Source of the DNA: Blakeslea trispora
Taxonomy: Eukaryota; Mucoromycota; Mucoromycetes; Mucorales; Choanephoraceae
Assembly: GCA_025331445.1 (NCBI GenBank)
Contig: JAIWNE010000044.1
Span: 62,001-126,000, forward strand
Direction: 5' to 3'
Length of the DNA: 64,000 bases
Position 1 is the first letter of the stretch; every line of letters starts with the position of its first letter. Shown here one piece after another: positions 9,849 to 22,904 of this stretch. The notes beneath the pieces were generated by a model that saw only the letters and a list, made by a program, of their open reading frames with translations, did no database searches and was not told where the DNA came from. A program made the position numbers and the translations under genes.

Positions 9849-11321
9849 TTATTCTTCTGTCTCTTTTAATTCGGTTATTCGAAGACTGGTTGGTTCAGTG
9901 GGTAAATGGGGAGAAGATTTTCTCTGTTGTATCGAATATGGCATTGTAGGCTGAATTCTATTTGATTCAGAAGTTGACTCCAACATGTAATTATGTGTTT
10001 GAACAGTGAGGGAGCCTTTTCTTAATAGTTTTGAATAATCTAACAAAAGAAAAATGGGTGAGTTTTTTTTTCGCTTTTAGTGTTTAACTACATATTCTTC
10101 TTTTAATTCTTACGCAGACCACATGCGTTGCAAAGTGTACGAGCACCATCTGGCCCTCTTCTCCACTCGGGTGTTTCTGAAGTATTGCAAGAATGGCATC
10201 GCTGCCCTACCATACTACGTTTCTATGGTAAAGCAATGAGAAAAAGGTACTATCAAAAAAGCCTTTAAGTATACAAACACTTCTTCTACGGTATTTAGGA
10301 CGAGTGGACTCTTGAAGGTTTCTTGCCTGTCTAATCATTTTGTACTCTTCGCTTGTTGCTTCCTATTTAACCGCCGAAACTTAGTAACATGGAAACTGAT
10401 TTTGAAGCATGTATTTACATTCATGATATTCACATCATCGTCATAGAAGCTTGATCTATTATGGTTGTGCATGTCATCGTCTATTAAGCTGTTGCGTTGT
10501 TGTCTTGCTTGAAAGTCTTTCAAGGATCTTAACAATATTTCTGTCGTGCCAAATACTTCATCAATAATTTGGTTGCGCTCAGATTCTCGTAATGGATCTA
10601 CACGATATTTTCCTACTTTTTGATGAATCATTGTACACTGATCAATGATCTTTTCACATAATTGTTTTTTTAAAAAAATAAAGAAAAAAATTAACAAATG
10701 TGCTTTCTTCTTTTGAATAAGCAAATCAAGTATATTGTATATATTTACAAGTCTTAACATTTCGCCATCATCAGTAAGTGTTGATAAAGGAGGTGGTGCT
10801 TGTGCTACAATATGTGGTGCGAGCGGCCTGCGATTAATAAGCGGAGGTAGAGCAGAAGGCTGCTTTGAAGTGTTCTTCTGAAAAGAAGCTTGTGTAGGTG
10901 GTGGTGTAGGATGTGGGCTTGTATGCATATGTGGGCTAGGATGTGAATACATATGGATATCTTCTGAGGCAGATCGTAAAGGCGAGTGAGTATAAGGCTT
11001 TAGATATTGATGCTGAAGTTGATATTGCTGTTGATAATGTTGCTTTTGGTTTTGCGTCGGGGAAGTATTGCTAAATGGTGTTGAGTGGTATACTTGATTA
11101 TTTACAATTGGGTTGTTGTAAAGAGGCAATTCACTTAGAGAAGGTAAAGAATCCCTAAATAAACAAATATCGACCATATAAAAAAAAATAGAGATTATTT
11201 ACAAGGGCAATAAAAAAAAAAAGAGAGAGAAGGACGAAGTGGTTTACCTTTCGGATGAGGTAGAAGGCGATTTCGCAACATTTCCTTCAGATGAGTCAAT
11301 ACACATTTTCGAGATGTCCAT
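9849..11321 (-). CDS. GATA-type zinc-finger transcription factor, NsdD-like
   Basis: Five exons: 11321-11248, 11154-10419, 10362-10279, 10222-10114 and 10039-9849. They splice in frame to 397 aa, starting [11 protein letters not shown]. The first half is rich in Pro, Gln, His and Ser. A helical region (about 190-260) precedes a basic stretch ([17 protein letters not shown]) and one GATA finger of the C-X2-C-X18-C-X2-C type ([18 protein letters not shown], then [15 protein letters not shown]). The [11 protein letters not shown] loop and the preceding RPKYRRR tract match the fungal NsdD/SUB-1 group, which controls development and conidiation in ascomycetes, rather than WC-2 (EWRKGPSG). In exon 2 a hydrophobic stretch ([11 protein letters not shown], near 10,680-10,705) is odd and may be an in-frame intron. 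It acts in the nucleus; targets are unknown. Confidence 0.85.
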
Positions 11322-14108
11322 TTTTGTGTGTGTAATAATAAGATATATAACAAAGAAGAAAAGTGAAAAAGAATCAACAGACACACAAAAAAGAAGTTAG
11401 AATTAGATAATCATTACAAAAGAAAGAGAAAAAAAAATCTAATGTATGCGTGAATAAATACACACACACATGTATATAAATATAAAAGTGTGTGTGTGTG
11501 TAATTTGTATGGATTTGTGCGGTGTATGTGCGTGTATTTAAAGTTGTAGTCTATGATTTATCAAAGTGTAATTTTTTTTGTCATTCCTAATAAGTGAAAC
11601 AGTCATCTCTATTTAGAGCAGTAACCCAAAGCAAGATTGATCTTCAGTTATCGCGATAATTGCATTACTAAAGAAGTCGTGGTTCCAGATATCGCCAATT
11701 ATTGTGACATTCACTTTTTGTAGCACAACAAAAGACAAAAGGATCAAAATAAATGGTTATTTCCGAGTGTTTTTTCTTCTTCTTTCTTTGGCCATTCTGA
11801 CGAGTAGATTACTGACAGAGTGAACTCTGACTTTTATTTCTAAACGTATCAGGCCGCAGTCATATTCTTCTTTGTTTTGGGATATATACTGTGTACTTGA
11901 AAAAACCCTATTCGGTTTCAGCTGTATGTCATAATCAGACCGAATCTCAAGGTTTTATAGCTGACATTAAGTAAACTAAAATAAATCAAAGAAACAGACT
12001 GATCTCGATTAGGACTCAGATAAGTTTGTCGATTACAACTCAGTCAATCTCAGCGGAGTTTTGCGATCCAGAAGTTGAGTTTAACGATTCAGACATTGCA
12101 AATCACAGCTTGCTGTAGATCGCTACCTTGAAAGTACAACAGCTAATTTCACTACTAATATGACGGGAATGCAACTTTTTTTTCTTCTTCAAATATATAT
12201 TTGTACATATTTGGAATGATAGGTGACCCAACAGACATGACAAAAATAGTAAATTAAGGAGAAATCAAGAAGAGAAAATTCGACAGACAGGAGAGCGAGT
12301 TAATTTTTTTAGAAAACAAAAAAAAATTAGAGCTATTATTATGGCTCTATACTTTATCAACACATCTGTGCTACTTGTAATCAATAACTCAAACTAGATG
12401 CCAATACCAGAATCTACTATATGATATAATTTTGAACTGTCTTTGATTCATCTTTTAGTTACCTAACTAAACCTGGCAAGTTAGTAGATACATGCTTGTT
12501 GTTGAGACTATAAACAAGGAGCCAAGGCAAAAGGGAGAGGGGGTGGGAACAAAGTTGATAGTTCTTAGTCAGTACTTACTAGAAGCGAAAATTCTAAACA
12601 GAATCAAGAAAGCCTGTTTGTTTATATGACGGAGATTTTTTGGTGTTTTCAGCTTGAAGAACCTACTTACTGGTTTTTAACCAGATAATTGAGCTCTGTC
12701 ACACAAAAATTGTGCAATCGGGGAATGAATACTATGAAATAAGCCACGAAGGTACAGCTTTCAATTCACACTTTTCGTTCCTTCAAACGCTGTAACTTGC
12801 TTTATCTTAGCTATGAGCTAGTTGAAACGAAGACCACTAAAATAAGAAATGCTTGAGGAAACAATTTATAGATAGCATTAGATTCAAGTAGTTCGTTACT
12901 GAGTCCCTAATGGACTGGATTAAACTTTTGACAAGTGCAATCTTGATAATTGCTGAACATTAACCAGTGTCTCAAGAAATGTAGCAAAGAGGTTATTCCA
13001 CTCGCTACAAGAAACGATTTGGTAGTCTTAAGTATACTAAGGAAATCTGTATCTTCTCTAATGAAGGTACAAGATCTTTTCATGCTATAGAAAAATACAA
13101 ATATAGACCTGTTGGCATTGTAAAAAAGCTGAGTGTCAGCAACCTATTTGTCTTACTTTGTGATAAAGACAATGTGCTCGACAGTGTTCTTCTTGGTGGG
13201 TTTGAAAGCTATCGAATAAACAGCGTTTTCAATGGTAGCCAGCTCGATCATAACTTTGTCTGAAAAGATAATTCTATGCCAGTCAAGGATATTTACTATC
13301 TATTTCAATGGTATCTAAACAGCATATCGTCTAGCTTGTGCTCTTTGTTTTCTGTAATCCTAATTTCTGATTCTGATCTATGAAGCGAGAAGAAAGAGAA
13401 ATCAAGAATGATAAAAAAAAGTCACAATCTGATGCCATTCACCAAAAGAAGCCATCCGGTAATAAATCATTTCGAAGCAAGAAGAATCAAAGATAGATGA
13501 TTTGATAATACCAGTCGAAAGTGCTTTTTATAAAAAATTGCTCTACAAGTTAAGACAAGATTGTAAGTGCAGTACTTGCGAGGATTGGCGCAATTTGACT
13601 TTGGAGGAATGTATTCCTAAATAACTTTTCATTATAAATTCAGCTAACCTTGATCCAAAGTTTTTTTTTTAATGACAAGTACAAATTGAGAGAGGTAATT
13701 GCCGGGTATACTGTCATCTTGATATTTGTGCTGCAAAATCAATAGCTCGACTTGAGTGCAACTTGCATACTAGAGTCAATTTAATCCATACATCTCGAAT
13801 GCATTATTTTACTGTTCGAAAGGTGCGAAATATGAAGAAAAGAGCATCTCTGTGTAGAACAAACAATATGAGCATCTCAATCAAAAAAATTAAAATCATC
13901 AGAGAACTCTTTTGAATAATTTGTCACGAATGAATAAAAAGAAAAGCATCTTAATACGAACGTTTTGTATATTTCAGTCAACGCACATTAGCATGAATAT
14001 AAATTTCGGTACCCAGGCTTGAGCCCATGGATACACAAGTTTCGATTGCTCGCGTACAGCAATCAACTCGGCTTCTTTTTCTTTTGTTTCATACTATTTT
14101 ATGCCTAA
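11322..14108. other. Long gene-poor region
   Basis: About 2.8 kb upstream of the GATA gene with no open frame over 60 codons. A CA/TG microsatellite lies at about 11,460-11,505. The first few hundred bases probably hold the GATA promoter. The rest is AT-rich with no repeat or RNA gene that I can identify. Confidence 0.5.
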
Positions 14109-14270
14109 TACAGTAGCTGCTATATCTAAGGGTAGCCAAAAATCTTGAAAATCTCACCCTTAAATAGAATTGGGCTCAGAATTTGTGTTGATAAATGCCT
14201 TTTAGAAACCCACCTTTATATCGAGAATGCCCTTAAATAGAACACCTTTAAATGGAGCAACTGCTGTAAT
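14109..14270. mobile_element. Degenerate Tc1/mariner-type MITE candidate
   Basis: Imperfect inverted ends (CAGTAGCTGCTATATCTAAG on the left, CAGCAGTTGCTCCATTTAAA reading inward from the right) each have TA immediately outside. Inside are two copies of CCCTTAAATAGAA. About 160 bp, non-coding. The divergence between the ends suggests an old copy. Confidence 0.45.
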
Positions 14271-15480
14271 TAACTAACATTTGATCTCACAAAAGCTTGC
14301 TCAGTATAAGCTTCTAAAGGAAGGAAGCCGTTAATTAAATCACTTAAAAGAAAATACTCCCAAGGATTAGGGATCATCTTTACTATGGAGCCTGCCAGTT
14401 TTCATAGTCATACTAAAATTGGTGAATGACTCTCCAAATATGATGAGCCAGAGCTTTCAATTAGTAGTCCTTTTTTTTTGTTTGCCTTAACACAACCACT
14501 ATACCTTATTGTCATTCAAATGTTTATAAAAGAGGATAGCTTCAACACGATAGGCATACACTCAAGTTATTTTGATGAACTGAAGTCGATTGTTTATGAT
14601 TCAAAGACCATGTGTATAATTTAAATGAGAGCAATGAAGAAAAAATGTAGAGAAATCTAACAACTTTAAGGATCATAGCTGATGGTTGTCATTTAGTCCT
14701 CAATAGCTTTGTTTACTTAAGTGAATTATCTATTTGAATGCCAAATGAAGATTTTAGAAAGCTTTTAATGTTCTGCTTATGCATGAGTTTGTCGTAGCCA
14801 CAGCATAAACTGTTTTGACTATGAACCAGACAGACTTAGTTGATCTTTCTCGTACTTGTTATAATCAAATGGTTATTGCTGGTGTTGAAGTAACAAAGGC
14901 AAATGCTTACCACCTATTCTGAACAGTGTATCAATGCATCAACGCAAAATAGAAAGAAACGTACAGTCATTATTAGCGTTATACACTACAGTTTGATGCA
15001 CCAAAAAGTACATGAAGCAGTCTACGCACACTTAGGGGGATATTAAGCCAATGATATTCGCCGACAAGCGTAGTAAACTAAGTCTTAGTACTATCCACTT
15101 CTTCTGCAATATCGAAGCGATTCTTTCTCTGCTTGGATTAGAGTAATAAACACTTTTTACTGTTTGGATGCCATACAGAAGAGATATTGCTTAGAAGAAA
15201 GGTATGTATTTCATCATATTCATTGTCATATATTTGTGTTTATCAAACTCGATAAACCCTTTTCAGATTATTCTTTCTTTCTAGCAGTATCTTTTTTTCT
15301 TACAGATGTGACAAATCATCCAATTAAGAGCTAAAAACATATTTGAGAAGCAAAAGATTGAAGCTTTTTTTTTTTTTAAAGATTGAAGGTAGGTTACATA
15401 TACAAAATACCTTGACCGAATACAACTATCCAGTACCAAAAAAAAAACAAAAAAAGAAAACTTCAAGAAATGAGTTCACG
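14271..15480. other. Gene-poor region
   Basis: AT-rich sequence without a supportable gene. Short frames at 15,281-15,466 are dominated by poly-Lys and poly-Phe runs from homopolymers and are not credible. Confidence 0.4.
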
Positions 15481-15900
15481 AGAAGACTTATTCAACCAAT
15501 ACTAGAACTTCTTATGAAAGAAGGTAATTACAGCGTTGTATTTGGGCAAGAAAGGAGTTGCTTATTTGGCAATAATATTCATTATTTTGACTTGAAACCT
15601 TTGCTTTATGCTTATTGAAAAATGTATAGTAATAGGGATGAAAGTAGAGGAAGCAATATGAAAAGAGAATGATTGGGTTTTGGCTATGACATGAAGGTAG
15701 TGTACAATATTGTGAACACCATCTGCTTCACATTGAGATTAAAGGCTCAAACCAGATCAAAGAAAACAATTGCCGCTACCCTGACTTTGTGAAGTTATGA
15801 AATCTAATGAAAGATGAGATTGGTCTTTTTAAAGAAGACTGTCCTGACGAAGCACCTGTATTTCTTATCCTTGTTAGTAGTAAATACAAAAAATAGAGGA
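15481..15900 (+). pseudogene. Decayed copy of a multi-copy transposon-linked protein
   Basis: Pieces of protein-like sequence follow each other in changing frames: RRLIQPILELLMKEGNY, then LGFGYDMKVVYNIVNT, then LHIEIKGSNQIKEN, PDFVKL and MKDEIGLFKEDCPDEAP. Stops and frame changes break it up. The E-I-K and PDFVKL..MKDE pattern recalls the core of restriction-endonuclease-like proteins that accompany transposons and Crinkler-type effectors in early-diverging fungi. The identification is tentative and the boundaries are approximate. Confidence 0.3.
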
Positions 15901-17714
15901 GAGATATACTTTACTATAGCACAGCTATTTCTTAGGCTACAGAGCGAGAGTCTTCACAACAGGATTTGATGTATACTTTTATTTACATAGTATGCAAAAT
16001 TACTTTTTTCTGCACTTCTCAATCAATTTCAAATCTCTCAAGACCGGACCGCTGCTTCTTTTCTTTAACTTTTCTGATGGTAAATGCGTACGTATGATGC
16101 ATATGGCATTTGGAATCTATATCTTTTCTCTTTCTTATTCCCTTTTAAGGAGCTATATTAAAGGCGAGTAAAAATTGTTTAGAGCTTATGAAAAAAAGAA
16201 CCCTACACCTGAGACATATCGTTGCCAATTGCGTGTTGCTATTAGGTCACTCAGAACCCCAAAAGAAAAATTCATAAAGAAAAGTATTATCTTTTAAATT
16301 GGCTCGTTGTTTAATTTTCTCTACTCTTATTAATGGAATAGAACAGCATAGGCTTTGGAATCAAGTCGGATAGACAGCCTAATGAGCAAGAGAGCTAACA
16401 ACTAGACTGTAACATCTAATGTTGTTGCTTGCCTTGGATAGAAGTATATAGACATGAATATGGACACAGGTTGGCTTAGCTAAGTCGACCAAACTATACA
16501 TTTTACTTATATTGCTAAGTTTGGATAGAGGTTAATCGTATAAGAGGTGTTGAAGAGTAGTGATATTAATACATACAACCAAGCAATCAATCTATGCAGC
16601 ACACACTATTCATATAGTCATCAATGAAAATTTATAGCTGGTGCTTTTTTCTCTCTTCTTTTTGATGCTGAAAATTCTTGCAATCAATAAAAGGCTAAAT
16701 CAGATTACCACAAAGGTCAATAAAAGAAAAGCATGGAAGTCGTTTGTATCCAGGTGTTTCTTGTATATTTTTGTGTTTGTTTTCTCTGTTACAATATTAG
16801 AAATAAAAGCAGTTAACAAATGATGAAATCGCAGCATGGAAGGCTTGTTAGCCATTTAATTGCACAGTTATTATCTACAGTTTAGACTAGCCGCACTCAA
16901 ACCTTGAGGATGTTCACATTTAAACCACAGAAATAGATGCCAATGAAAGTACATGAATGGCCAAAAAATCACTTGAACCAAAAGATCTTTATTTTTGGAC
17001 TTTTGGGGTCCAAGAAGTCATTTTGATGTTTAAACACAACAGCGCCGGTGCTCTGTTCGTCCCTTGCCCCAACAGTATCAGCGGAGGTAATATTAGACGT
17101 GCATATAGAGAACGCACATCTCGTTCATCTCTAAATACAGAGAAAAAAGAAGGAGAAAGGTAAAAAATGAAGCCTTTTTGTACCTTTTTGACAGCACTCA
17201 ATCACACGTTGGTTTGGACTGCTGAAATTTGTTTACTGGTCCTTTGTGTCTGTCTTTTTATTGATTTCTCACACCTTGACCACTGTATACCTTACAAGTA
17301 GGAATGGGGTGACGGGGACAAGTAAAGAAGAGCTAGAAAATGAAAAAGTACTATGAATTTCTTTGTCTTTTGCTTCACTGACTTATGAACTCCTTTTCAA
17401 AAAAAAAAAAAAGCATTGATTATCATGATACTTGTCCAATCATTAAGATGCTGGTCAATGCGTGGAAACTCCACTTTTAGTTACTTTTTTTCATTATTTT
17501 GCAGCAGAAAAACCAATAAATTGAGACTTAAGATATTCCACAGAATATTTTGTTGTCTAAATCCATAAAGAAGCCGCATTTTATCTGCAGTCAAGAATGT
17601 CAAAAGGCTCTTTGTTTATTATTACTATTTCCAGATTTCTTTGTACAAAGTTCCTCTCGATTCGCCACCTAGTATGTAACACTTAATTAAGACCTTGCCA
17701 AATTTGTAGAGGTC
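15901..17714. other. Gene-poor region
   Basis: No supportable gene. Frames at 16,641-16,823 and 16,957-17,201 are short, overlap on both strands and have no motif. The stretch lies downstream of the secreted-protein gene. Confidence 0.4.
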
Positions 17715-18104
17715 TTACGAGAATTTAGGATTAAAGAAATATGGTCTAGCAACGGTAATCCCAAACCCAGTGTTACGAACCCCAATGAAGCTTACATAGT
17801 TCTGTGTTGACCATGTATTGCCATATTGAATCTTGAAAATGATCGATACTTTCTCGCAATTCTCTCTCGAAACAACTAATTCTTTAACGCAAATAACTCC
17901 ATCGTTGCTGCATGTTAAAGTGTCAAATGAAGACTGGTCTGCGTTCCATCTCATGAATTGATAACCAAGGTCATTTTGATGCTCTAAAATAAGCTCTAGT
18001 TGTCGTCCACAAAACATAGAAGTCTTCCATGTATCTGCAGCGACAATAGGTAGAGTGCACATTAGGTGAGTGACAATGAAAACAAATTCATATGTAAGCT
18101 TCAT
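17715..18104 (-). CDS. Small secreted Cys-containing protein
   Basis: A single-exon frame of 129 aa. Residues 1-23 form a signal peptide (charged start, hydrophobic core, cleavage expected after VAA). The mature part has four Cys at 32, 65, 72 and 83, enough for two disulfides, and a beta-rich looking C-terminus (YVSFIGVRNTGFGITVA). A TATA-like TTATAAATAG lies about 90 nt upstream of the ATG (near 18,197). No family is recognised; small secreted proteins of this kind are often lineage-specific. The sequence upstream to 18,700 shows no other gene. Confidence 0.6.
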   Translation of the reverse strand: MKLTYEFVFIVTHLMCTLPIVAADTWKTSMFCGRQLELILEHQNDLGYQFMRWNADQSSFDTLTCSNDGVICVKELVVSRENCEKVSIIFKIQYGNTWSTQNYVSFIGVRNTGFGITVARPYFFNPKFS

Positions 18105-20572
18105 TATACTGTATAAGATATATATGCAAATGTGTTTGCAGTTAATAAAAAAGAGGTGAGCTATCCTTGACTTAATCTTATGGTCTGGTCTCTATTTATA
18201 AGAATTGCAAATGAGACTTTGCTTTTTTTTGTCTTAGACAAATAAAGCACTGAAAGCTGTTTGTTAACAATGAAATTATGCACAGTAAATAAGACCATCA
18301 CCTAAAAGATGTCTTGCGTAACAAATATCGACGGCTACTAAAAGTTTAGATAGAGACAACTACTGGCACAAATAGCCAAAAGCAGTATTGTTGTACTACA
18401 TTGCTACTTGTTGCATTCCTACAGTACAGATCAATTATTTAACCACCTATGAATCCACAACCATTCTCTAATTCGACTTCAGCTTGTTTCAATTGACATT
18501 CAATTCAGATGAGGTCAGGACTGACATCTTACCAATTATTTACTAGTTACTGGGTTTAAGGTACGGATGGCCAATCATTCCATTTTAGTAATTCTTCTTT
18601 ACAAGACTGTCGTCATTCATCTCTCATCCGATTCGTTGTTATTATCATAATCACCTACAAGCCTCTAGAAAAGCTTTACAATCTCAGTTGAAATATCATC
18701 TTCATGAAAAATATAAATAGCACATCAATTTTGAAGTAAATAAAACATTATCTTTAGTCTGATTAACTCTTTGAATTTGTTTCATCGTGATTTCTTGGAT
18801 TATAACACTGCTGGACTTTTGCAGCCCATAAACATACTTTTCCGTTGATTTCTTTTCAAACGCATTCAATGAATGGAAGGCAATCTGTGCATGTTGTAAC
18901 AGGAGCACAAGGGGAGTAGCAACGGAATACTCTTTAACAAACAAAAAAAGTGCTGTTTCTCATTAAGATACTGTCGGATTAAGCGATAACCATGAAGTAC
19001 AGAACGAGAAGGGTGAACTCAATGATCTTAACTAGACAAATCAGCATTGAAAAGAAGGCTGATTTCAACTGGCTTATTGCAAAACTAGATTCATGCATTT
19101 TATCAATGTTCTATTAATCATCTCAATAAAAGAGCTATTTAGACACTTGAAACGAAGAAAAAAGTAAACAGTTTTTAGCAGATAAGCCATTAAACGTTTC
19201 ATTAGGATCGAGTGAAGCGCATGTTGTGTTCTCGAATCAGACGCTCTTTCATCTCTCATACCATCAGATCAGCCCGTACTCTTTGCAAGCTATATGATGC
19301 TCTGATAGTTCTTTGTCACTCTCATCAGTACATTTGGTCACCAGATTGTATCCAGCATATTCACCGACACTGCAGCCACATGATGGTAAACCACTTGAAC
19401 AAAAGCCTTACACATCACTTTGCTGTTTACTTGTTCCTCTACGTTTTTTCTACGTCCCTCACATTGTTGTATTTGCCACAGTGTTTTTGATCCTCCTCTT
19501 TCTTTTCTATAGCATTTCAGAGATAGTCGTACATTGATACAGAGTAGCACATACAGGGTTCAATACAAATCAAAGCCATACGATTGAGTGTTGATCAGTG
19601 CTGGATAAATACAAAAAAAAGTAGATAGACAAACAGATAGGTATATGCTGAACTGATATAATCATCCTTTCAACCAACTTTCTGTTCATCCATCAACATC
19701 CTCTTCTTTTCTTTCTCTATCGCACAATGCAGTACAATGGGATGTTGCATCATTCCTTGACTGGCTGCCTGTAATCCTTTCTTCTTTCTCCATTTTTTTT
19801 CAAGAACAACCTTGATCCGATCCTTCATTCTATAAATCAACGATCTGATACTCAGCACTCTGTTGTTGCATGCTTGCTGACTGAACACACTATTCCTGCT
19901 ACTGATACTCTGTCTGTCTGTCTACCATACCCAGATCATTAAAACAAAACTCTAAATTGACCAGTTGAAAGTAGATGTCGTACAGGCTAAAGGAAAGAGG
20001 AAAGAGAAGGAGGAAAGAATCCACAGAATAGATTGTATCCGATACCTGGGTGACTCAACAACAACAACAACAACCAGGAAAGAAAGTAGGTTCGCGTACT
20101 TTTATTTCGAGCTTTGGTCTAAACGATCTATAAGAGAAAATAATCGCCCTGGGCATAAGCATACTGATGGAAAATCCAAGGCAATGAAACAAAATAAGAA
20201 AATAAAATGAAATAAAGCAAAAATATCGTTCTATTCAATCAGTCTGCGTTTCTCAATACAACTTACCCGATTCTTCTTCTATTTTTTCTTTTCAATCTCG
20301 CTCTTTCACTCTTTCCCTCTCTTGTACAAATCAGTTGCTCTATGCGTCCTTATTTCGCATTTCGGTATATAGTAATAATGATAACAATTGCTAATAACCA
20401 CTAAAAGTAAAAGGCTTGAATTCTGTTAAAACCAAAAGAGGGAATTTTCCAATCCAAAGTAAACAAGAGTCACCATTACTGTAACACAAATAAGCCATAC
20501 TACATCTGTGATGATGGAAAAAAGGCTTGTCTTTTCCTTTCTTCTTTTCCTTCTTTTTGATCAGAAAAAGAA
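18105..20572. other. Intergenic region upstream of the Rab11-type gene
   Basis: About 2.5 kb with overlapping short frames on both strands (18,702-18,944; 19,212-19,550; 19,670-19,888) that lack motifs. A CAA triplet repeat lies at 20,056-20,074 and pyrimidine-rich tracts at 20,260-20,320, the latter typical of fungal promoter regions. The last few hundred bases probably drive the GTPase gene. Confidence 0.4.
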
Positions 20573-21480
<908 letters not shown>

Positions 21481-21837
21481 CATGATTCTTCCTTCCTTTC
21501 TCTTTTATACGTTTTGAGCCAATTTCACTTTATAAGAGTTTGTGGATAAAAAGAAAACCATATGTAAGATATAAGCCCTTCTCTCTCTCTGTAAAAATTT
21601 ATCAAGGTTTAAGATTTGTCCAGAATTACAGATTAATGTTCAATAAATCACTGTGATCTATCTCAAAAATTGTAATATCCGCTGTCTATGCTAACATTTG
21701 ATGACCAAACGCTTTAGACGTTTATGTTTAGGCTGTCATGAGATCATGTATGCTTCTTTTTATTTTCTTCTAAGACAGGATTTACTTTTTATGACTTGCA
21801 CCCATACAAAATAGCATCTCATGCAGCGGTTTTCATC

Positions 21838-22719
21838 ATGCAGTTGTTTGTAATTAATCAAACTATAGCTGATTGTTTGACTAATTTAGGATATCTAGCA
21901 AGTTTGAGCGTCTTTCTTTTTCCTTCTTCAACTACTGATAGCTTTTTGGGTTTGAAGAAGGCTATGGCAATGCACTCTAATAGCAAGAAACGAATTTGGT
22001 ACACTGATGACCAAGATGATGGCAATAAGAAGAAACAGCTAAATTCAAACAAGTCTGTTGTATACAATTTTAATGCCATTGGTACTCTAAAAGGAAAATC
22101 TTACAAGTTTCAATTGTCCTGTGCACTGGAGCATCACCCTTACGTGGTGTTGTTCTTTTGCGGATTTGCTTTGTAGAGTATACATGTATTACAGTTTGGG
22201 GGGTTTTTTTTTAATACTGATGTTCAATTAAAGTTCTCCGAAAGCAAAGGCTGACTTGATGCAAATTGAGTAATTTCAAGCTGACGACTGTGTATTGAAA
22301 AAAAGAATTAAACCCATCTCTTTTTTTTCCTTTTCTTTTAGGGAAAGTTATCAGCAGCTTATGAAGTTTGGAGCATTCCCAGTAGCAATCACACCAGATC
22401 AACCACAAGTTCAGTTTGCATACATTACACCTGGCCATATGCCTGGTGCACTTGATTTCCAACCTTCTTTCATCTTGGGTAAAAATTTTCTTTTGGTCAA
22501 CATATGAAAGAATCAATGATTGATAACGTAGGCTTAGTTTCAGATGATGTCCATAGATCAATTTTGAGAGCGTTCAAATCAATTGACTTGACAACATTAG
22601 AATCACAAAGATCCATTGTTGTTGTGGATCATCACTTTCAAATTTTGTTTTCCTATGGAGTATCTGAACGCAGGTTTTTTCCTATGGAATCTATTATTAA
22701 TTGTTTCAAGACTGGCTAA
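21838..22719 (+). CDS. Thioredoxin-fold (AhpC/TSA-like) protein
   Basis: Three exons (21838-22172, 22342-22478, 22538-22719) join in frame to 217 aa. Residue patterns fit a peroxiredoxin-like fold. These are VVYNFNAIGTLKGKSY, then a hydrophobic strand (PYVVLFFCGFALESYQQL), then KFGAFPVAITPD as the second strand, and RSIVVVDHHFQILFSYGV with a cis-Pro-like FFPMESI at the end. There is no TPxC peroxidatic motif and no CxxC; the Cys in FFCGF is the only one near the active-site position. Catalysis is therefore doubtful. The N-terminal 50 residues are not like the family, so the true start may be downstream (for example the Met codons near 21,963). It lies on the same strand as the upstream GTPase gene and convergent with the next gene. 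Confidence 0.45.
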
Positions 22720-22904
22720 GGAATAGGCAAAACAACAATAAAAGCATCAAATAAACTAAATATAAAGTGAGGTTTTGTTTTGCTTCTATAATTATTTTAT
22801 TTCATTTTATTGCTGGCTATCAAAAGTTAGGTATACTACAAATCATTCTAAAGTTTACTTTCTTATCTCCAGTTGTATCCTTGGTATTTTTTCAGCTTGA
22901 GAAT

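Noticed and set aside
10660..10750. Extra intron in exon 2 of the GATA gene
   Set aside because: The stretch is in frame and no donor/acceptor pair with a branch point is convincing, so I kept the exon whole and flagged the odd hydrophobic run.
19212..19550. Overlapping 70-92-codon frames on both strands
   Set aside because: They contradict each other and show no family signal or splice context.
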